From NCBI GenBank assembly GCA_030689795.1, contig JAUYEO010000009.1:1-25309 (forward strand): a stretch of DNA of 25,309 nucleotides. The letters are read 5' to 3'. Below, in pieces: positions 7,308-14,401 of this stretch (within the stretch, counting starts at the first letter, position 1; every line of letters begins with the position of its first letter). The position numbers and the translations under genes are program-made. This DNA is from Desulfobacterales bacterium. GTDB lineage: Bacteria; Desulfobacterota; Desulfobacteria; Desulfobacterales; RPRI01. The notes beneath the pieces were generated by a model, which saw only the letters and a program-made list of their open reading frames with translations, ran no database searches and was not told where the DNA came from.

Positions 7308-8150
7308 TCATACGGTAAGTCCTTTGGACTTTAACAGGGGCGCCGGATCGATCAAATGACGCGCGAACCAGTCTTTATTTGTTCCTGTTTTAAAGGCAAT
7401 AGACAACAGCTCGGAAAAGTGAAAAATAGGAACAACCCTTTTAAGCGTGCAGCGGATCTCTATGTTCAGGTGGCACATCGCGCATGCGGTGACGATACAC
7501 TCTGCGCCCGAATCGACGGCGTTTTGAACGATCCGATTAACCATCGGGCCGGCCACTTCCGGTTTTGCCGCCGAAAGAAATGTTCCGCAGCATCTTGAAG
7601 AATAACTCCATCTAATTGAGCTTGCCCCATAGCAGGAAAGGAGCTTTTCCATAAGACCATGATAATTTTTTTCATGGCGCAATTCAGGAGGTCTCGCCAG
7701 CATGCAGCCATAATAGGGGGCGAACTTTAATCCGTTAAGTGTCGTATTGGGCAGACAATCGATTCCGTCCATCAGTTCGAAAAAATGGAGTATCTTCAGA
7801 TTCAAATCGACCGGCCGCCCCCAGCAGCGTTCATAATCCTTCGTCGCGGCCTCATCTCTTTTTAACCGGCTCTGAGCCTGCTTTAAGTGAAGAATACAGC
7901 TAGGGCACGCAACAAGAAGCGGAATTCCTTCGGGCGCAAGAGACAAATTCCGGCATGCCAGATTAAATCCGAGCTCCGGCTTTATGCCGTGAGCGGAAGA
8001 GCTGCCACAGCAATTCCAGTCTTTCAGCTCCGCCAGGCGGTATCCCATGTATTTACAGACCTCGATCAGAGACTGGTTGTTCTCTTTCGCCGTCGTAGCC
8101 AGTGAACAACCCGGGAAATATGATATTTGGACTGCTGCCGCTTTATTCAT
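7308..8150 (-). CDS. hdrB: HdrB-like CCG-domain subunit (heterodisulfide reductase type)
   Basis: 280 residues with two complete cysteine-rich CCG domains, the module that binds the non-cubane [4Fe-4S] clusters where disulfides are reduced in HdrB. Domain 1: FPGC15, then NC47C48G and C82PSC85. Domain 2: YYGCMLARPPE, SRCCGTFLSAAK and ACAMC. No signal peptide or membrane segment is seen, so it is cytoplasmic. Its ATG overlaps the hdrC stop by four bases (ATGA), showing translational coupling. No hdrA, mvhD or membrane hdrE/dsrM-like gene is nearby, so the electron source is open. In sulfate reducers HdrBC units serve varied redox partners, and true CoM-S-S-CoB is not expected as substrate. Confidence 0.88.
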   Translation of the reverse strand: MNKAAAVQISYFPGCSLATTAKENNQSLIEVCKYMGYRLAELKDWNCCGSSSAHGIKPELGFNLACRNLSLAPEGIPLLVACPSCILHLKQAQSRLKRDEAATKDYERCWGRPVDLNLKILHFFELMDGIDCLPNTTLNGLKFAPYYGCMLARPPELRHEKNYHGLMEKLLSCYGASSIRWSYSSRCCGTFLSAAKPEVAGPMVNRIVQNAVDSGAECIVTACAMCHLNIEIRCTLKRVVPIFHFSELLSIAFKTGTNKDWFARHLIDPAPLLKSKGLTV

Positions 8151-8722
8151 GTTATTTCACCCGTCGAACCGGAAAAGAGCTTTTGAACCTCGCTTATGTT
8201 CAGGATTTTTGAAGGGCGCAAATCGAGTTTGCGCCTGGAAAGCAACTTCAAACCGATATCGATATCCGAAAAAAGATCGAGCTGCCGCAATTTATGGCGC
8301 ATCATTATTTCAAGTTTATGAGTACGGCCATACCTTTCTATCGAGTTTAAAACTTCCTGATGAAAATTCAATATTCCCGGCTCAGCTATCCTTACACCTT
8401 CTTCGATAGCCGTTTCACGCAAGGCGCTCATTACCGCCGCTATGTCGATGGCCATCGGACATTCCGTGGAACACGTGTTGCACCCCATGCAGAGCCATAT
8501 GTCCGGGGATTCCAGAGCTTCTCTGCCGAATCCGAGCTGAACCAGCCGGATTACTCCGTTCGGACGGTATTTCATTGCCTCAGATACGGGGCAACCGCTT
8601 CCGCAGCTTTGACATTGATAACAACGTCTGAAATCATCGCCTGACCTCCGGACAATCTCTTCACAGAAGCCGCCTTTTAGCCCGGCATGATCTCTCTCTT
8701 TATCAGAAGATTCTGTTTCCAT
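8147..8722 (-). CDS. hdrC: HdrC-like ferredoxin subunit (heterodisulfide reductase type)
   Basis: 191 residues, cytoplasmic, with two ferredoxin-type [4Fe-4S] motifs close to the N-terminus: CYQCQSCGSGCP (C34, C37, C40, C44) and CMGCNTCSTECP (C78, C81, C84, C88). HdrC passes electrons to the CCG clusters of HdrB. The rest (IDIAAVMSALRETAIEEG, then FHQEVLNSIERYGRTHKLE) follows the usual HdrC helical layout. The start at ATG 8722 has GGAGG only three bases away, closer than usual, which may lower initiation; no better in-frame start exists. It is the first gene of the cluster after a non-coding leader that holds a possible 16-codon ORF and a candidate promoter. Confidence 0.88.
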   Translation of the reverse strand: METESSDKERDHAGLKGGFCEEIVRRSGDDFRRCYQCQSCGSGCPVSEAMKYRPNGVIRLVQLGFGREALESPDIWLCMGCNTCSTECPMAIDIAAVMSALRETAIEEGVRIAEPGILNFHQEVLNSIERYGRTHKLEIMMRHKLRQLDLFSDIDIGLKLLSRRKLDLRPSKILNISEVQKLFSGSTGEIT

Positions 8723-8779
8723 TTACCTCCACCCATCCTGAAGCTTTACAAATAATTTACGGATATTCCGCTATATCCT

Positions 8780-8830
8780 TCAGAAGGCATTGACCGGGAG
8801 GGCAAAGAGATCCGCCCCAAACGACACCAT
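8780..8830 (-). CDS. Possible 16-aa leader or microprotein ORF ahead of hdrC
   Basis: ATG at 8830 preceded by AAAGGAGCGGGT (a good ribosome site at proper spacing) opens a 16-codon frame, MVSFGADLFALPVNAF, ending in TGA. It lies about 60 bases upstream of hdrC and about 40 downstream of a candidate -10 box. I do not recognise the peptide. It has no run of one amino acid that would suggest classical attenuation. It may be a regulatory leader peptide, a genuine microprotein, or chance. Confidence 0.3.
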   Translation of the reverse strand: MVSFGADLFALPVNAF

Positions 8831-8868
8831 ACCCGCTCCTTTAATAAGAACAACACCACGATAGTTGA

Positions 8869-8897
8869 AAAATAACCATCTGACGGTTAAAAATCAA
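8869..8897 (-). promoter_or_regulatory. Candidate sigma70-type promoter for hdrCB
   Basis: On the minus strand TTGATT (8897-8892) and TATTTT (8874-8869) are separated by 17 bases. The spacer holds a short dyad, AACC-GTCAGAT-GGTT. The position fits a transcript starting near 8862, before the 16-codon ORF and hdrC. Both boxes are moderate matches and the region is AT-rich, so this is tentative. Confidence 0.35.
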
Positions 8898-8961
8898 ATA
8901 TAAAAATATTTTCCGTCCAAGATTAAGAGGCAACTTCGTTTCCGATCAACTATCTTAAAAC

Positions 8962-9001
8962 AAAAACCCCGTTTACATCTTCAGGAAACGAGGTCTTTTT
9001 T
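8962..9001. terminator. Bidirectional rho-independent terminator
   Basis: ACCCCGTTT (8966-8974) pairs with AAACGAGGT (8986-8994), one G-T/A-C irregularity, flanked by AAAAA on the left and CTTTTTT on the right, so it can work on either strand. It follows the DUF2892 gene on the minus strand and isolates the hdrCB leader from it. Confidence 0.75.
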
Positions 9002-9017
9002 CAGGCTGGAGTCGTTT

Positions 9018-9055
9018 GAAGCTCTCAGCTTCAGGCAGCGGTGATTGCGCTCGCC
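9018..9055. other. Two adjacent small hairpins after the DUF2892 gene
   Basis: GAAGCT-CTC-AGCTTC (9018-9032, perfect) is followed by GGCAGCG-GTGATTG-CGCTCGCC (9034-9055, one bulge). Together with the terminator at 8962 they fill the 3' region of the DUF2892 transcript. No protein frame is apparent. The rest of the 8723-9063 gap, outside the listed features, shows nothing recognisable. Confidence 0.4.
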
Positions 9056-9063
9056 GTTTCGGT

Positions 9064-9267
9064 TCAACTAAAAGCATTCCCTGGCTTTACGCCAAGAGAC
9101 TTCAGAATCTTTGCAAGCGGACAGAACCCTGTGAAAGCAGACTGCAGGAGATTCGCGCCGACAAATGCCGTAAACCAGAGCCAGTAAGGGCTGTGATAAT
9201 GAGAAAGAAGCAGGCTGATTAATATGAAACTGCCGGCAAAAGCCATAACAAGTCGATCGATTGACAT
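9064..9267 (-). CDS. Small DUF2892 (YgaP-type) inner-membrane protein
   Basis: 67 residues made of two membrane segments: MSIDRLVMAFAGSFILISLLLS, then a short loop with HYHSPYWLW, then FTAFVGANLLQSAFTGFCPL and the tail AKILKSLGVKPG. The N-terminal RLVMAFAG and the FTGFCPLAKILK...LGV pattern are those of DUF2892, the membrane domain of the rhodanese YgaP, which also occurs alone and is often linked to sulfur handling. The start at ATG 9267 has AAGGAGG six bases ahead; an upstream TTG in frame is unlikely. Another frame here opens inside the palindromic repeat end and is spurious. A single gene followed by a two-way terminator. Confidence 0.8.
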   Translation of the reverse strand: MSIDRLVMAFAGSFILISLLLSHYHSPYWLWFTAFVGANLLQSAFTGFCPLAKILKSLGVKPGNAFS

Positions 9268-9319
9268 ATAGGCCTCCTTTTTCAATAATTGGTTCCGGGT
9301 TTAAGACAGCTCCCTTTTT

Positions 9320-9371
9320 TACGGTTTCATAAAAAGTCATTCCGTCCGCCGCGGTCCGCCTGAGTCGGACG
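9320..9371. repeat. Partial palindromic element: one end plus GC-rich hairpin
   Basis: TACGGTTTCATAAAAAGTC (9320-9338) differs from the 19-bp end of the full element at 2418 in two positions. It is followed by a GC-rich stretch in which CGTCCG (9343) or GTCCG (9354) can pair with CGGACG (9366-9371), recalling the CCGCC hairpin at the centre of copy 1. The conserved arms of the full copies are absent, so this is a shortened or decayed relative. It lies between the DUF2892 and TIGR02757 genes. Confidence 0.6.
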
Positions 9372-9384
9372 CTTAATCCGCGCC

Positions 9385-10170
9385 CTAACGGACGCTTTTT
9401 AAAAAGTCGTCAATACTCATGTCGGATCTTATTCCGAAACGGGTTAATGCAAAATCGTATTTAACGGGGTCCTCCGGCGCAAGCTTCCTGAAGCATGATG
9501 TTATCTCAAGAGCCGTGCTCATATCCGCCTGTTTTCTGTCCGTAAATCCGATTAAACGGCTTATCCTGTGCATGTGAACATCAAGGGGGATAATGAGCAT
9601 GGAGGGCGGAATCTTATCCCAGCCTCCGGGATCGACATCATCCTTTCTGGCCATCCAGCGCAAATAAAGATTAAGCCGCTTGCAGGCGCTCCCCTTTGTG
9701 ACGAGCGGGATAAGATGCCCCGGCTTGCCGCAGCAGCCTGAAATTATCTTCCCCGTAAAAAATTCCAGGCCGTTTAAAACCGTTTCATCTTTTTTACCGA
9801 CTCCCTTCAAAAAGCATGCGTATAAAGATCCGTATTCTTCAAGAACCTGCTTTAAACCGGTCAGCATGGCCGTTAAATTTTCATCTCCTGCGAACCTGTG
9901 CTTAAACCCTTTACAGGTTTTTTTTACAGATGAGAAATCTGAGTCCATCAAGAACAGGTATGGAGAAGAACCCATCTTATCCAGAACTCCCGAAACGCTG
10001 TTTAAAATCTGTGCAACCCTTCCGTATGCAAGCGAAGAAGCTATGAATCCGGCGATTTCACGATCCCTGATATCCCGGTAATTATAAAGAAACTCGAGCG
10101 GATCGGGATGAACATATCTTTTTTTATTATATTTCAGATAAAGCTTATCAAGGGTGTTTTTAAATTTCAT
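9385..10170 (-). CDS. TIGR02757 (DUF2400) family protein
   Basis: 261 residues, cytoplasmic, no signal or membrane segment. It shows the features of this family: start with LYLKYNKKRYVHPDPLEFLYNY, then DREIAGFIASSLAYGRVAQIL, FKHRFAGDENL, then LNLYLRWMARKDDVDPGGW, and IIPLDVHMHRISRLIGFTDRK. The last two blocks resemble the ends of base-excision HhH-GPD glycosylases, and a distant link to DNA repair has been supposed, but no function is proven as far as I know. Its ATG overlaps the comEC stop codon by four bases (ATGA), so it is translated with comEC. Length is normal. The C-terminal DDFLKSVR is encoded by a sequence superficially like the palindromic repeat end. Confidence 0.85.
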   Translation of the reverse strand: MKFKNTLDKLYLKYNKKRYVHPDPLEFLYNYRDIRDREIAGFIASSLAYGRVAQILNSVSGVLDKMGSSPYLFLMDSDFSSVKKTCKGFKHRFAGDENLTAMLTGLKQVLEEYGSLYACFLKGVGKKDETVLNGLEFFTGKIISGCCGKPGHLIPLVTKGSACKRLNLYLRWMARKDDVDPGGWDKIPPSMLIIPLDVHMHRISRLIGFTDRKQADMSTALEITSCFRKLAPEDPVKYDFALTRFGIRSDMSIDDFLKSVR

Positions 10171-12674
10171 GATTTTTCTTTGCCGACTGCCGTTATAACA
10201 ATAAGCGACTTGCCGTCCGTGGACATCATCACGGCGCCGTTTTCATCAGTACGCAAAATCCTGCACCTTCTTGCTTTATATCTTTCAAGCACTTCGGGAG
10301 CAGGAAATTTATACCTGTTTTTCCACCCGACAGGTATAACTGCAATCTCAGGATCAATCTTATCAATAAATATATCCGTGCTGGACGACTTGCTTCCATG
10401 GTGCGGCACAACCAGAACCGTGCTCTTCAAGCGATTTCCGGACATCTTTACAATATCGGATTCCCCTTTTGCTTTTATATCTCCCGTAAAAAGAAACGAT
10501 TTTGATCCGAATACGGCTTTCAAAACAAGGGAACTGTTGTCGCCTTTCCTCCATTTCTCTTTTTTATCCTTAAATCCAGGTTCCGGATACAGGATTTTAA
10601 ACTCTGTTCCGTTTATGACTCTATTCCTTCCTATCTTTCTAAAATCTTCCATCTTTATATTTTTTTCTTTAATTATCTCAATCAGTCTTTTGTATCCGAG
10701 AGTGTCCACAGCTTCCCCGTTTGACCAGAACTCCTTTACGTTGAAATTTTCCGCGATATACAAAAGGCCGTTCAAATGATCGCTGTTCGGGTGTGAAAGA
10801 ACAAGAGTATCCACACTCTTTATCTTGTTGCGCCACAAAAAGGGAGCTGTTATTCTTTCTCCCACATCAAATATTGAATTATCTGAAAATCCGCCTCCGT
10901 CAACAAGAACATTATAGCCGCCCGGGAGCTCCAGAAGGGCGGAGGTTCCCTGCCCGACATCAATGACCGTAACCCTGAGATCCTCATGCAGGAATCTCTT
11001 GTCAAGCCAGTACCATACATCCGCATATCCGGCAATTATCAAAAGTACTATTGCAATAAATGGCGCTCTTTGTTTAATCCGTTCAAAAACACTTCCTTCT
11101 CTTTCTCTTCCAATTTTCCTGTTTTCCCCCTTTAAAATAACAAAAACAGTGCCCAGCAGTAAATAGTACCAGCATATTTCAAAAAATGACGGCGTTACCG
11201 TTTTTATTGCGGCAAAAGGCAGTTTCGCAAAATAATTTATAAATTCAAGAGAAATCCCTAAAACTGCCGAACTTGCTTTTATAAGCCACACGGAAAGAAG
11301 GCTGCTTACAGGATAAATAAAAAAAGAAAGAAGTCCTGCGGACACAACAGCAAATCCGATTAAAGGCACTGCAACACAATTTGCGGCAAGGCCGACGAGC
11401 GAAACCTGATTAAAATAGTACATGACAACCGGAAAAGTCCCAATTGTTGCAAAAAACGAAACGAGGAAAAAGGCTGATGTTTGTCTCTGAATCCTGAACC
11501 GCCAGCCTTCCTCTGCCTTGCTTTTTCCATCCTTCCTGTACAGAGTCAGATTCATCCCTGTAATAATAAACCAAACCGATAAAAATGAGAGTTGAAAAGA
11601 TATGAGAAAAAGAGAGGGGGGATGAAAGGCAAGAATCAGCATCGCCGCAACTGCAAGAGTATTTATTCCGTCCTGCTCCCTTTCTACAAAAAAGCTCATA
11701 AGAAAAACTGAAACCATAATGACCGATCTCTGTGTTGAAGGCGACATCCCGGCAAGCAGCCCGTATATTATAACAGGAAGAAGGGATAAAATTGCCGCAC
11801 CCTTTCTCGTCCAGGCATTCCAGAGAAACAGATTGAAATATGAAAGAAATTTATTAAAAAACAGGAACGAAACAGTTGCGACAATTCCAACATGAAGCCC
11901 TGAAATTGAAAGAATATGGCTTGTGCCTGTCCGGTTAAAATCCTCCCGAATTTCAGGGGAAATTGAATTCTGATCTCCTATTACAAGGGCTTTTAAAACT
12001 CCAGCCTCGTCGGAAGGAGCCGAATTCTCTATCAACAGGGCAAATTTTTTCCGTGCATTTTCGATCAGCCGTTTCCATTCTATATTCTCTTCGTTGTGTT
12101 CAACCCTGATCTTCTCCCCGGCCACATATGCAGTGCCCGTTATGCCGTTAAAGGCCATATATCTTTTGAAATCGAAACCTCCGGGATTGTTGAAATTCCT
12201 TATCGATCTTATGCCGCTTTTAAAATAAACTTTATCCCCTATTGATATTCCGGGGATATTGTTTAAAACCTTTACACTGATCTTTCCCGAGACCGGAATA
12301 ACCTTTCCGTCATTCTCAACCGTTTCGGCCAGAAGCACGAATGTCAATTTTTTATTCCTGATTTCAGGGCTCTCAATCACCTGTCCGGATATGTTTAAAG
12401 ATCCGGTATCCGTAAAATTAACTATGTGTGAAGCCGGAAGTTTTTCAGGAAACCAGGGTTGTATCGAAATATACCCGAGAGAAAAAAAAAGAAACAACGG
12501 CAGGAATAACGCGGACTTTTTTCTGATAATTTTTATTAGTAAAACGCCGGTGCAGCAGGTTACGGCAAGATATGCCCATACGCTGTGCCATGGAAACCGG
12601 AGGCCGCATGAAATGCCGGCAATCATGGATAAGAGAAGAGGAATAAGAGGTCGAAAGTAAATATCGCGATTCAT
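10167..12674 (-). CDS. comEC: ComEC/Rec2-family DNA uptake channel with metallo-beta-lactamase domain
   Basis: 835 residues, the full length of the family. Order: N-terminal membrane pair and DUF4131-like soluble domain (about 1-190); competence membrane domain with many segments (about 225-510) including GTSHILSISGLHVGIVA and GMSPSTQRSVIM; then from about residue 565 a metallo-beta-lactamase fold with VIDVGQGTSALLELPGG, VDGGG, LSHPNSDHLNG (HxxxDH) and VVPHHGSKSS. Known members form the inner-membrane channel for single-stranded DNA in natural transformation, and the MBL domain is thought to degrade the other strand. No other competence gene is in the window, and many ComEC-bearing bacteria are not known to be competent. 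Start at ATG 12674 with GGAAGG seven bases ahead. Confidence 0.93.
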   Translation of the reverse strand: MNRDIYFRPLIPLLLSMIAGISCGLRFPWHSVWAYLAVTCCTGVLLIKIIRKKSALFLPLFLFFSLGYISIQPWFPEKLPASHIVNFTDTGSLNISGQVIESPEIRNKKLTFVLLAETVENDGKVIPVSGKISVKVLNNIPGISIGDKVYFKSGIRSIRNFNNPGGFDFKRYMAFNGITGTAYVAGEKIRVEHNEENIEWKRLIENARKKFALLIENSAPSDEAGVLKALVIGDQNSISPEIREDFNRTGTSHILSISGLHVGIVATVSFLFFNKFLSYFNLFLWNAWTRKGAAILSLLPVIIYGLLAGMSPSTQRSVIMVSVFLMSFFVEREQDGINTLAVAAMLILAFHPPSLFLISFQLSFLSVWFIITGMNLTLYRKDGKSKAEEGWRFRIQRQTSAFFLVSFFATIGTFPVVMYYFNQVSLVGLAANCVAVPLIGFAVVSAGLLSFFIYPVSSLLSVWLIKASSAVLGISLEFINYFAKLPFAAIKTVTPSFFEICWYYLLLGTVFVILKGENRKIGREREGSVFERIKQRAPFIAIVLLIIAGYADVWYWLDKRFLHEDLRVTVIDVGQGTSALLELPGGYNVLVDGGGFSDNSIFDVGERITAPFLWRNKIKSVDTLVLSHPNSDHLNGLLYIAENFNVKEFWSNGEAVDTLGYKRLIEIIKEKNIKMEDFRKIGRNRVINGTEFKILYPEPGFKDKKEKWRKGDNSSLVLKAVFGSKSFLFTGDIKAKGESDIVKMSGNRLKSTVLVVPHHGSKSSSTDIFIDKIDPEIAVIPVGWKNRYKFPAPEVLERYKARRCRILRTDENGAVMMSTDGKSLIVITAVGKEKS

Positions 12675-12716
12675 GCGTCAACCTTCCGGTTGCATAAGTA
12701 CAGGAACTTATTTTGG

Positions 12717-12857
12717 GGACGCAGATGAACGCAGAAGTTTAGACTGAAGGCTGTTAGGCTGTAGACTGTTTTTCAACCTCCACTTGAACCCTCGAATCCT
12801 TGAATCCTTGAACCCTTTTTATTTAACATCTGCGGATATCGGCGAAAATCGGCGTCC
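12717..12857. repeat. Inverted-ended intergenic element between comEC and murA
   Basis: The left end GGACGCAGATGAACGCAGA (from 12717) is an imperfect inverted match to the right end (12827-12857, reading CATCTGCGGATATCGG then CGAAAATCGGCGTCC). Sequences of this CTGCG/GCGTCC type recur between genes in many bacteria (recollection). The interior carries an 8-bp tandem array. The right end stops five bases from the murA stop codon. No coding frame is credible in the 187-base gap. Confidence 0.5.
12784..12815. repeat. 8-bp tandem array TTGAAYCC x4
   Basis: Units TTGAACCC, TCGAATCC, TTGAATCC and TTGAACCC stand in exact 8-base register and are followed by TTTTTATTT. It is the same unit as the arrays at 4482-4516 and 4558-4581. 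Confidence 0.7.
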
Positions 12858-12861
12858 TATA

Positions 12862-14115
12862 TTACGCTTTCACTCTTTTTATCTTTGCCCCGAGGGAAGC
12901 AAATTTCTTTTCTATAGCCTCGTATCCCCGGTCAAGATGGTATACGCGGCTGATCTCTGTTGTGCCTGAAGCGGCAAGTCCCGCAAGTATCAGAGATGCG
13001 CTCGCCCGAAGATCTGTTGCCATCACAGGAGCTCCCATCAGCATCGAAACACCTGTAATCATGGCTGTGTTTCCCGAGATCTTGATGTCCGCTCCAAGTC
13101 TCTTCAGTTCGCTTACGTGTATGAACCTGTTTTCGAAAATAGTTTCCGATATGACGCTGAAACCCTTCGCAACGGAGAGCAGCACCATGAACTGGGCCTG
13201 CATGTCTGTGGGAAATCCGGGATAGGGCATTGTTTTTATATCTATACTTGTGATTTTATCTCCTCCCCTTACACTCATCGTATTGCCTTCGATTTTGACA
13301 TCAGAGCCGGTCAGCCTCAGCTTGTGAATAACAGATTCAAGATGGGAGGGTTCACAGTCTAATATCTTTATATCTCCTCCGGAAAGGGCTGCAGATACCA
13401 TGAATGTGCCGGTCTCTATTCTATCAGGTATAATGGATACGGATACGGGTTCCAGGGAGGGAACGCCTGTTATTTTCAATACCGATGTGCCTGTCCCTTC
13501 TATTTTTGCGCCCATTTTATTCAATACATCGGCAAGAGCCGTAACCTCCGGCTCCCTTGCAGCATTACGAAGAACGGTAACGCCTTCGGCAAGGGCTGCG
13601 GCCATCATGAGGTTTTCAGTTCCCGTCACTGTGACCGTGTCGAAAAATATTTCTGCGCCTCTTAAGGTTTCAGCGCTTGCTTCAACATATCCGTGCACCA
13701 GTTCAACTTTTGCTCCAAGCGCGGCAAGGCCTTTAAGGTGCAGGTTAATGGGGCGTGCGCCGATCGAGCATCCGCCCGGCAGGGAGACCCTTGCCTTTTT
13801 CAGCCTGGCAACAAGGGGACCGAGAACAAGTATGGACGCTCTCATCTTTCTTACAAGATCATACGGAGCCTCAGAGTTATTGAGCCCCCCTGCATCGATT
13901 CTGACGGTGTGCCCATCCGTTTCTACTCCGGCGCCGTGGTTTATCAAAAGTTCCTTTGTGCTCTCAACATCTTTTAAATCGGGAACATTCGAATACGTAC
14001 AAGGTCCGTCAGTAAGCAACGAGGAGACAAGAATAGGAAGAGCCGCATTTTTTGCGCCGCTTATCCTGACCTCGCCTCTCAAGGGATGCCCTCCTTCTAA
14101 AATTATTTTATCCAT
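12862..14115 (-). CDS. murA: UDP-N-acetylglucosamine 1-carboxyvinyltransferase
   Basis: MurA joins enolpyruvate from PEP to UDP-GlcNAc, the first committed step of peptidoglycan synthesis, in the cytoplasm. 417 residues, the usual length. Substrate-binding K22-N23 lies in ISGAKNAALPI, and the catalytic loop is LPGGCSIGARPINLH with Cys116, the residue alkylated by fosfomycin, so the protein should be sensitive to it. Other landmarks are TGTENLMMAA and MPYPGFPTDMQAQ. The start is ATG 14115 preceded by GAGGGG; the frame is open to 14163, but those 16 codons lie in the terminator hairpin of the qrc operon and are not coding. It is a single gene, bounded by that terminator and by the intergenic repeat element. 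Confidence 0.96.
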   Translation of the reverse strand: MDKIILEGGHPLRGEVRISGAKNAALPILVSSLLTDGPCTYSNVPDLKDVESTKELLINHGAGVETDGHTVRIDAGGLNNSEAPYDLVRKMRASILVLGPLVARLKKARVSLPGGCSIGARPINLHLKGLAALGAKVELVHGYVEASAETLRGAEIFFDTVTVTGTENLMMAAALAEGVTVLRNAAREPEVTALADVLNKMGAKIEGTGTSVLKITGVPSLEPVSVSIIPDRIETGTFMVSAALSGGDIKILDCEPSHLESVIHKLRLTGSDVKIEGNTMSVRGGDKITSIDIKTMPYPGFPTDMQAQFMVLLSVAKGFSVISETIFENRFIHVSELKRLGADIKISGNTAMITGVSMLMGAPVMATDLRASASLILAGLAASGTTEISRVYHLDRGYEAIEKKFASLGAKIKRVKA

Positions 14116-14138
14116 TCTTCCCCTCGTTTCCTTAAAAC

Positions 14139-14180
14139 AAAAAAGCGCTTCCCCGGAATTCAAGGGGCAAGCGCTTTTTT
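14139..14180. terminator. Bidirectional terminator between the qrc operon and murA
   Basis: AAAAAAGCGCTTCCCC (14139-14154) pairs with GGGGCAAGCGCTTTTTT (14164-14180) with one bulged C and a 9-base loop. A runs and T runs on both sides make it active on either strand. It lies 20 bases after the last small gene of the qrc operon and 23 before the murA start, so murA must have a promoter in or after it. Confidence 0.88.
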
Positions 14181-14200
14181 GTTGTAACTTTATTTAAATT

Positions 14201-14365
14201 CTAATGGTGATGATCATCTTTGCCCTTATCAAGGAAGGTATCATAAAAAGCCTTGCCGATACAGAACGTCATTCCGAGGCCTATAATTGTAAGAGCATAC
14301 CAGAGTCCGCCCATAAAAACCATATGGGACATATCCCACATCCATTCAAAACAAAAAGGAAACAT
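14201..14365 (-). CDS. 54-aa membrane protein at the end of the qrc operon
   Basis: ATG 14365 is preceded by GGAGGTAAATC, an excellent ribosome site, and starts 36 bases after qrcD. The product is MFPFCFEWMWDMSHMVFMG, then a single hydrophobic helix (GLWYALTIIGLGMTFCIG), then KAFYDTFLDKGKDDHHH. The stop is followed directly by the operon terminator, so this is the last gene of the transcript. Methionine- and aromatic-rich N-terminus, one membrane span and a histidine-ended tail suggest a small accessory subunit of the membrane complex (inference). No known family is assigned; small single-span proteins do accompany other respiratory complexes. Confidence 0.75.
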   Translation of the reverse strand: MFPFCFEWMWDMSHMVFMGGLWYALTIIGLGMTFCIGKAFYDTFLDKGKDDHHH

Positions 14366-14401
14366 GATTTACCTCCACACAATAAAACCGATATCTTTTC
14401 T

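Noticed and set aside
7308..8722. Methanogenic heterodisulfide reductase (CoM-S-S-CoB)
   Set aside because: The neighbours are bacterial respiratory and envelope genes, so only the protein family, not the methanogen substrate, is supported.
9068..9340. Minus-strand 90-codon frame beginning MTFYETV
   Set aside because: Starts in a repeat end and runs out of frame with the DUF2892 gene, which has its own strong ribosome site at 9267.
9385..9412. GACTTTTTAAAAAGC near the TIGR02757 stop as a second end of the partial element at 9320
   Set aside because: Only the first eight bases agree with the element end and they encode a plausible C-terminus (DDFLKSVR); the match is best explained by chance.
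10108..10779. Plus-strand open frame of 223 codons at the comEC 3' end
   Set aside because: Antisense to the metallo-beta-lactamase domain and the TIGR02757 start; hydrophobicity is a mirror effect of the codon bias.
13400..14197. Plus-strand open frame of 265 codons over murA
   Set aside because: MurA on the minus strand has all catalytic residues; the plus frame is low-complexity and crosses the terminator.
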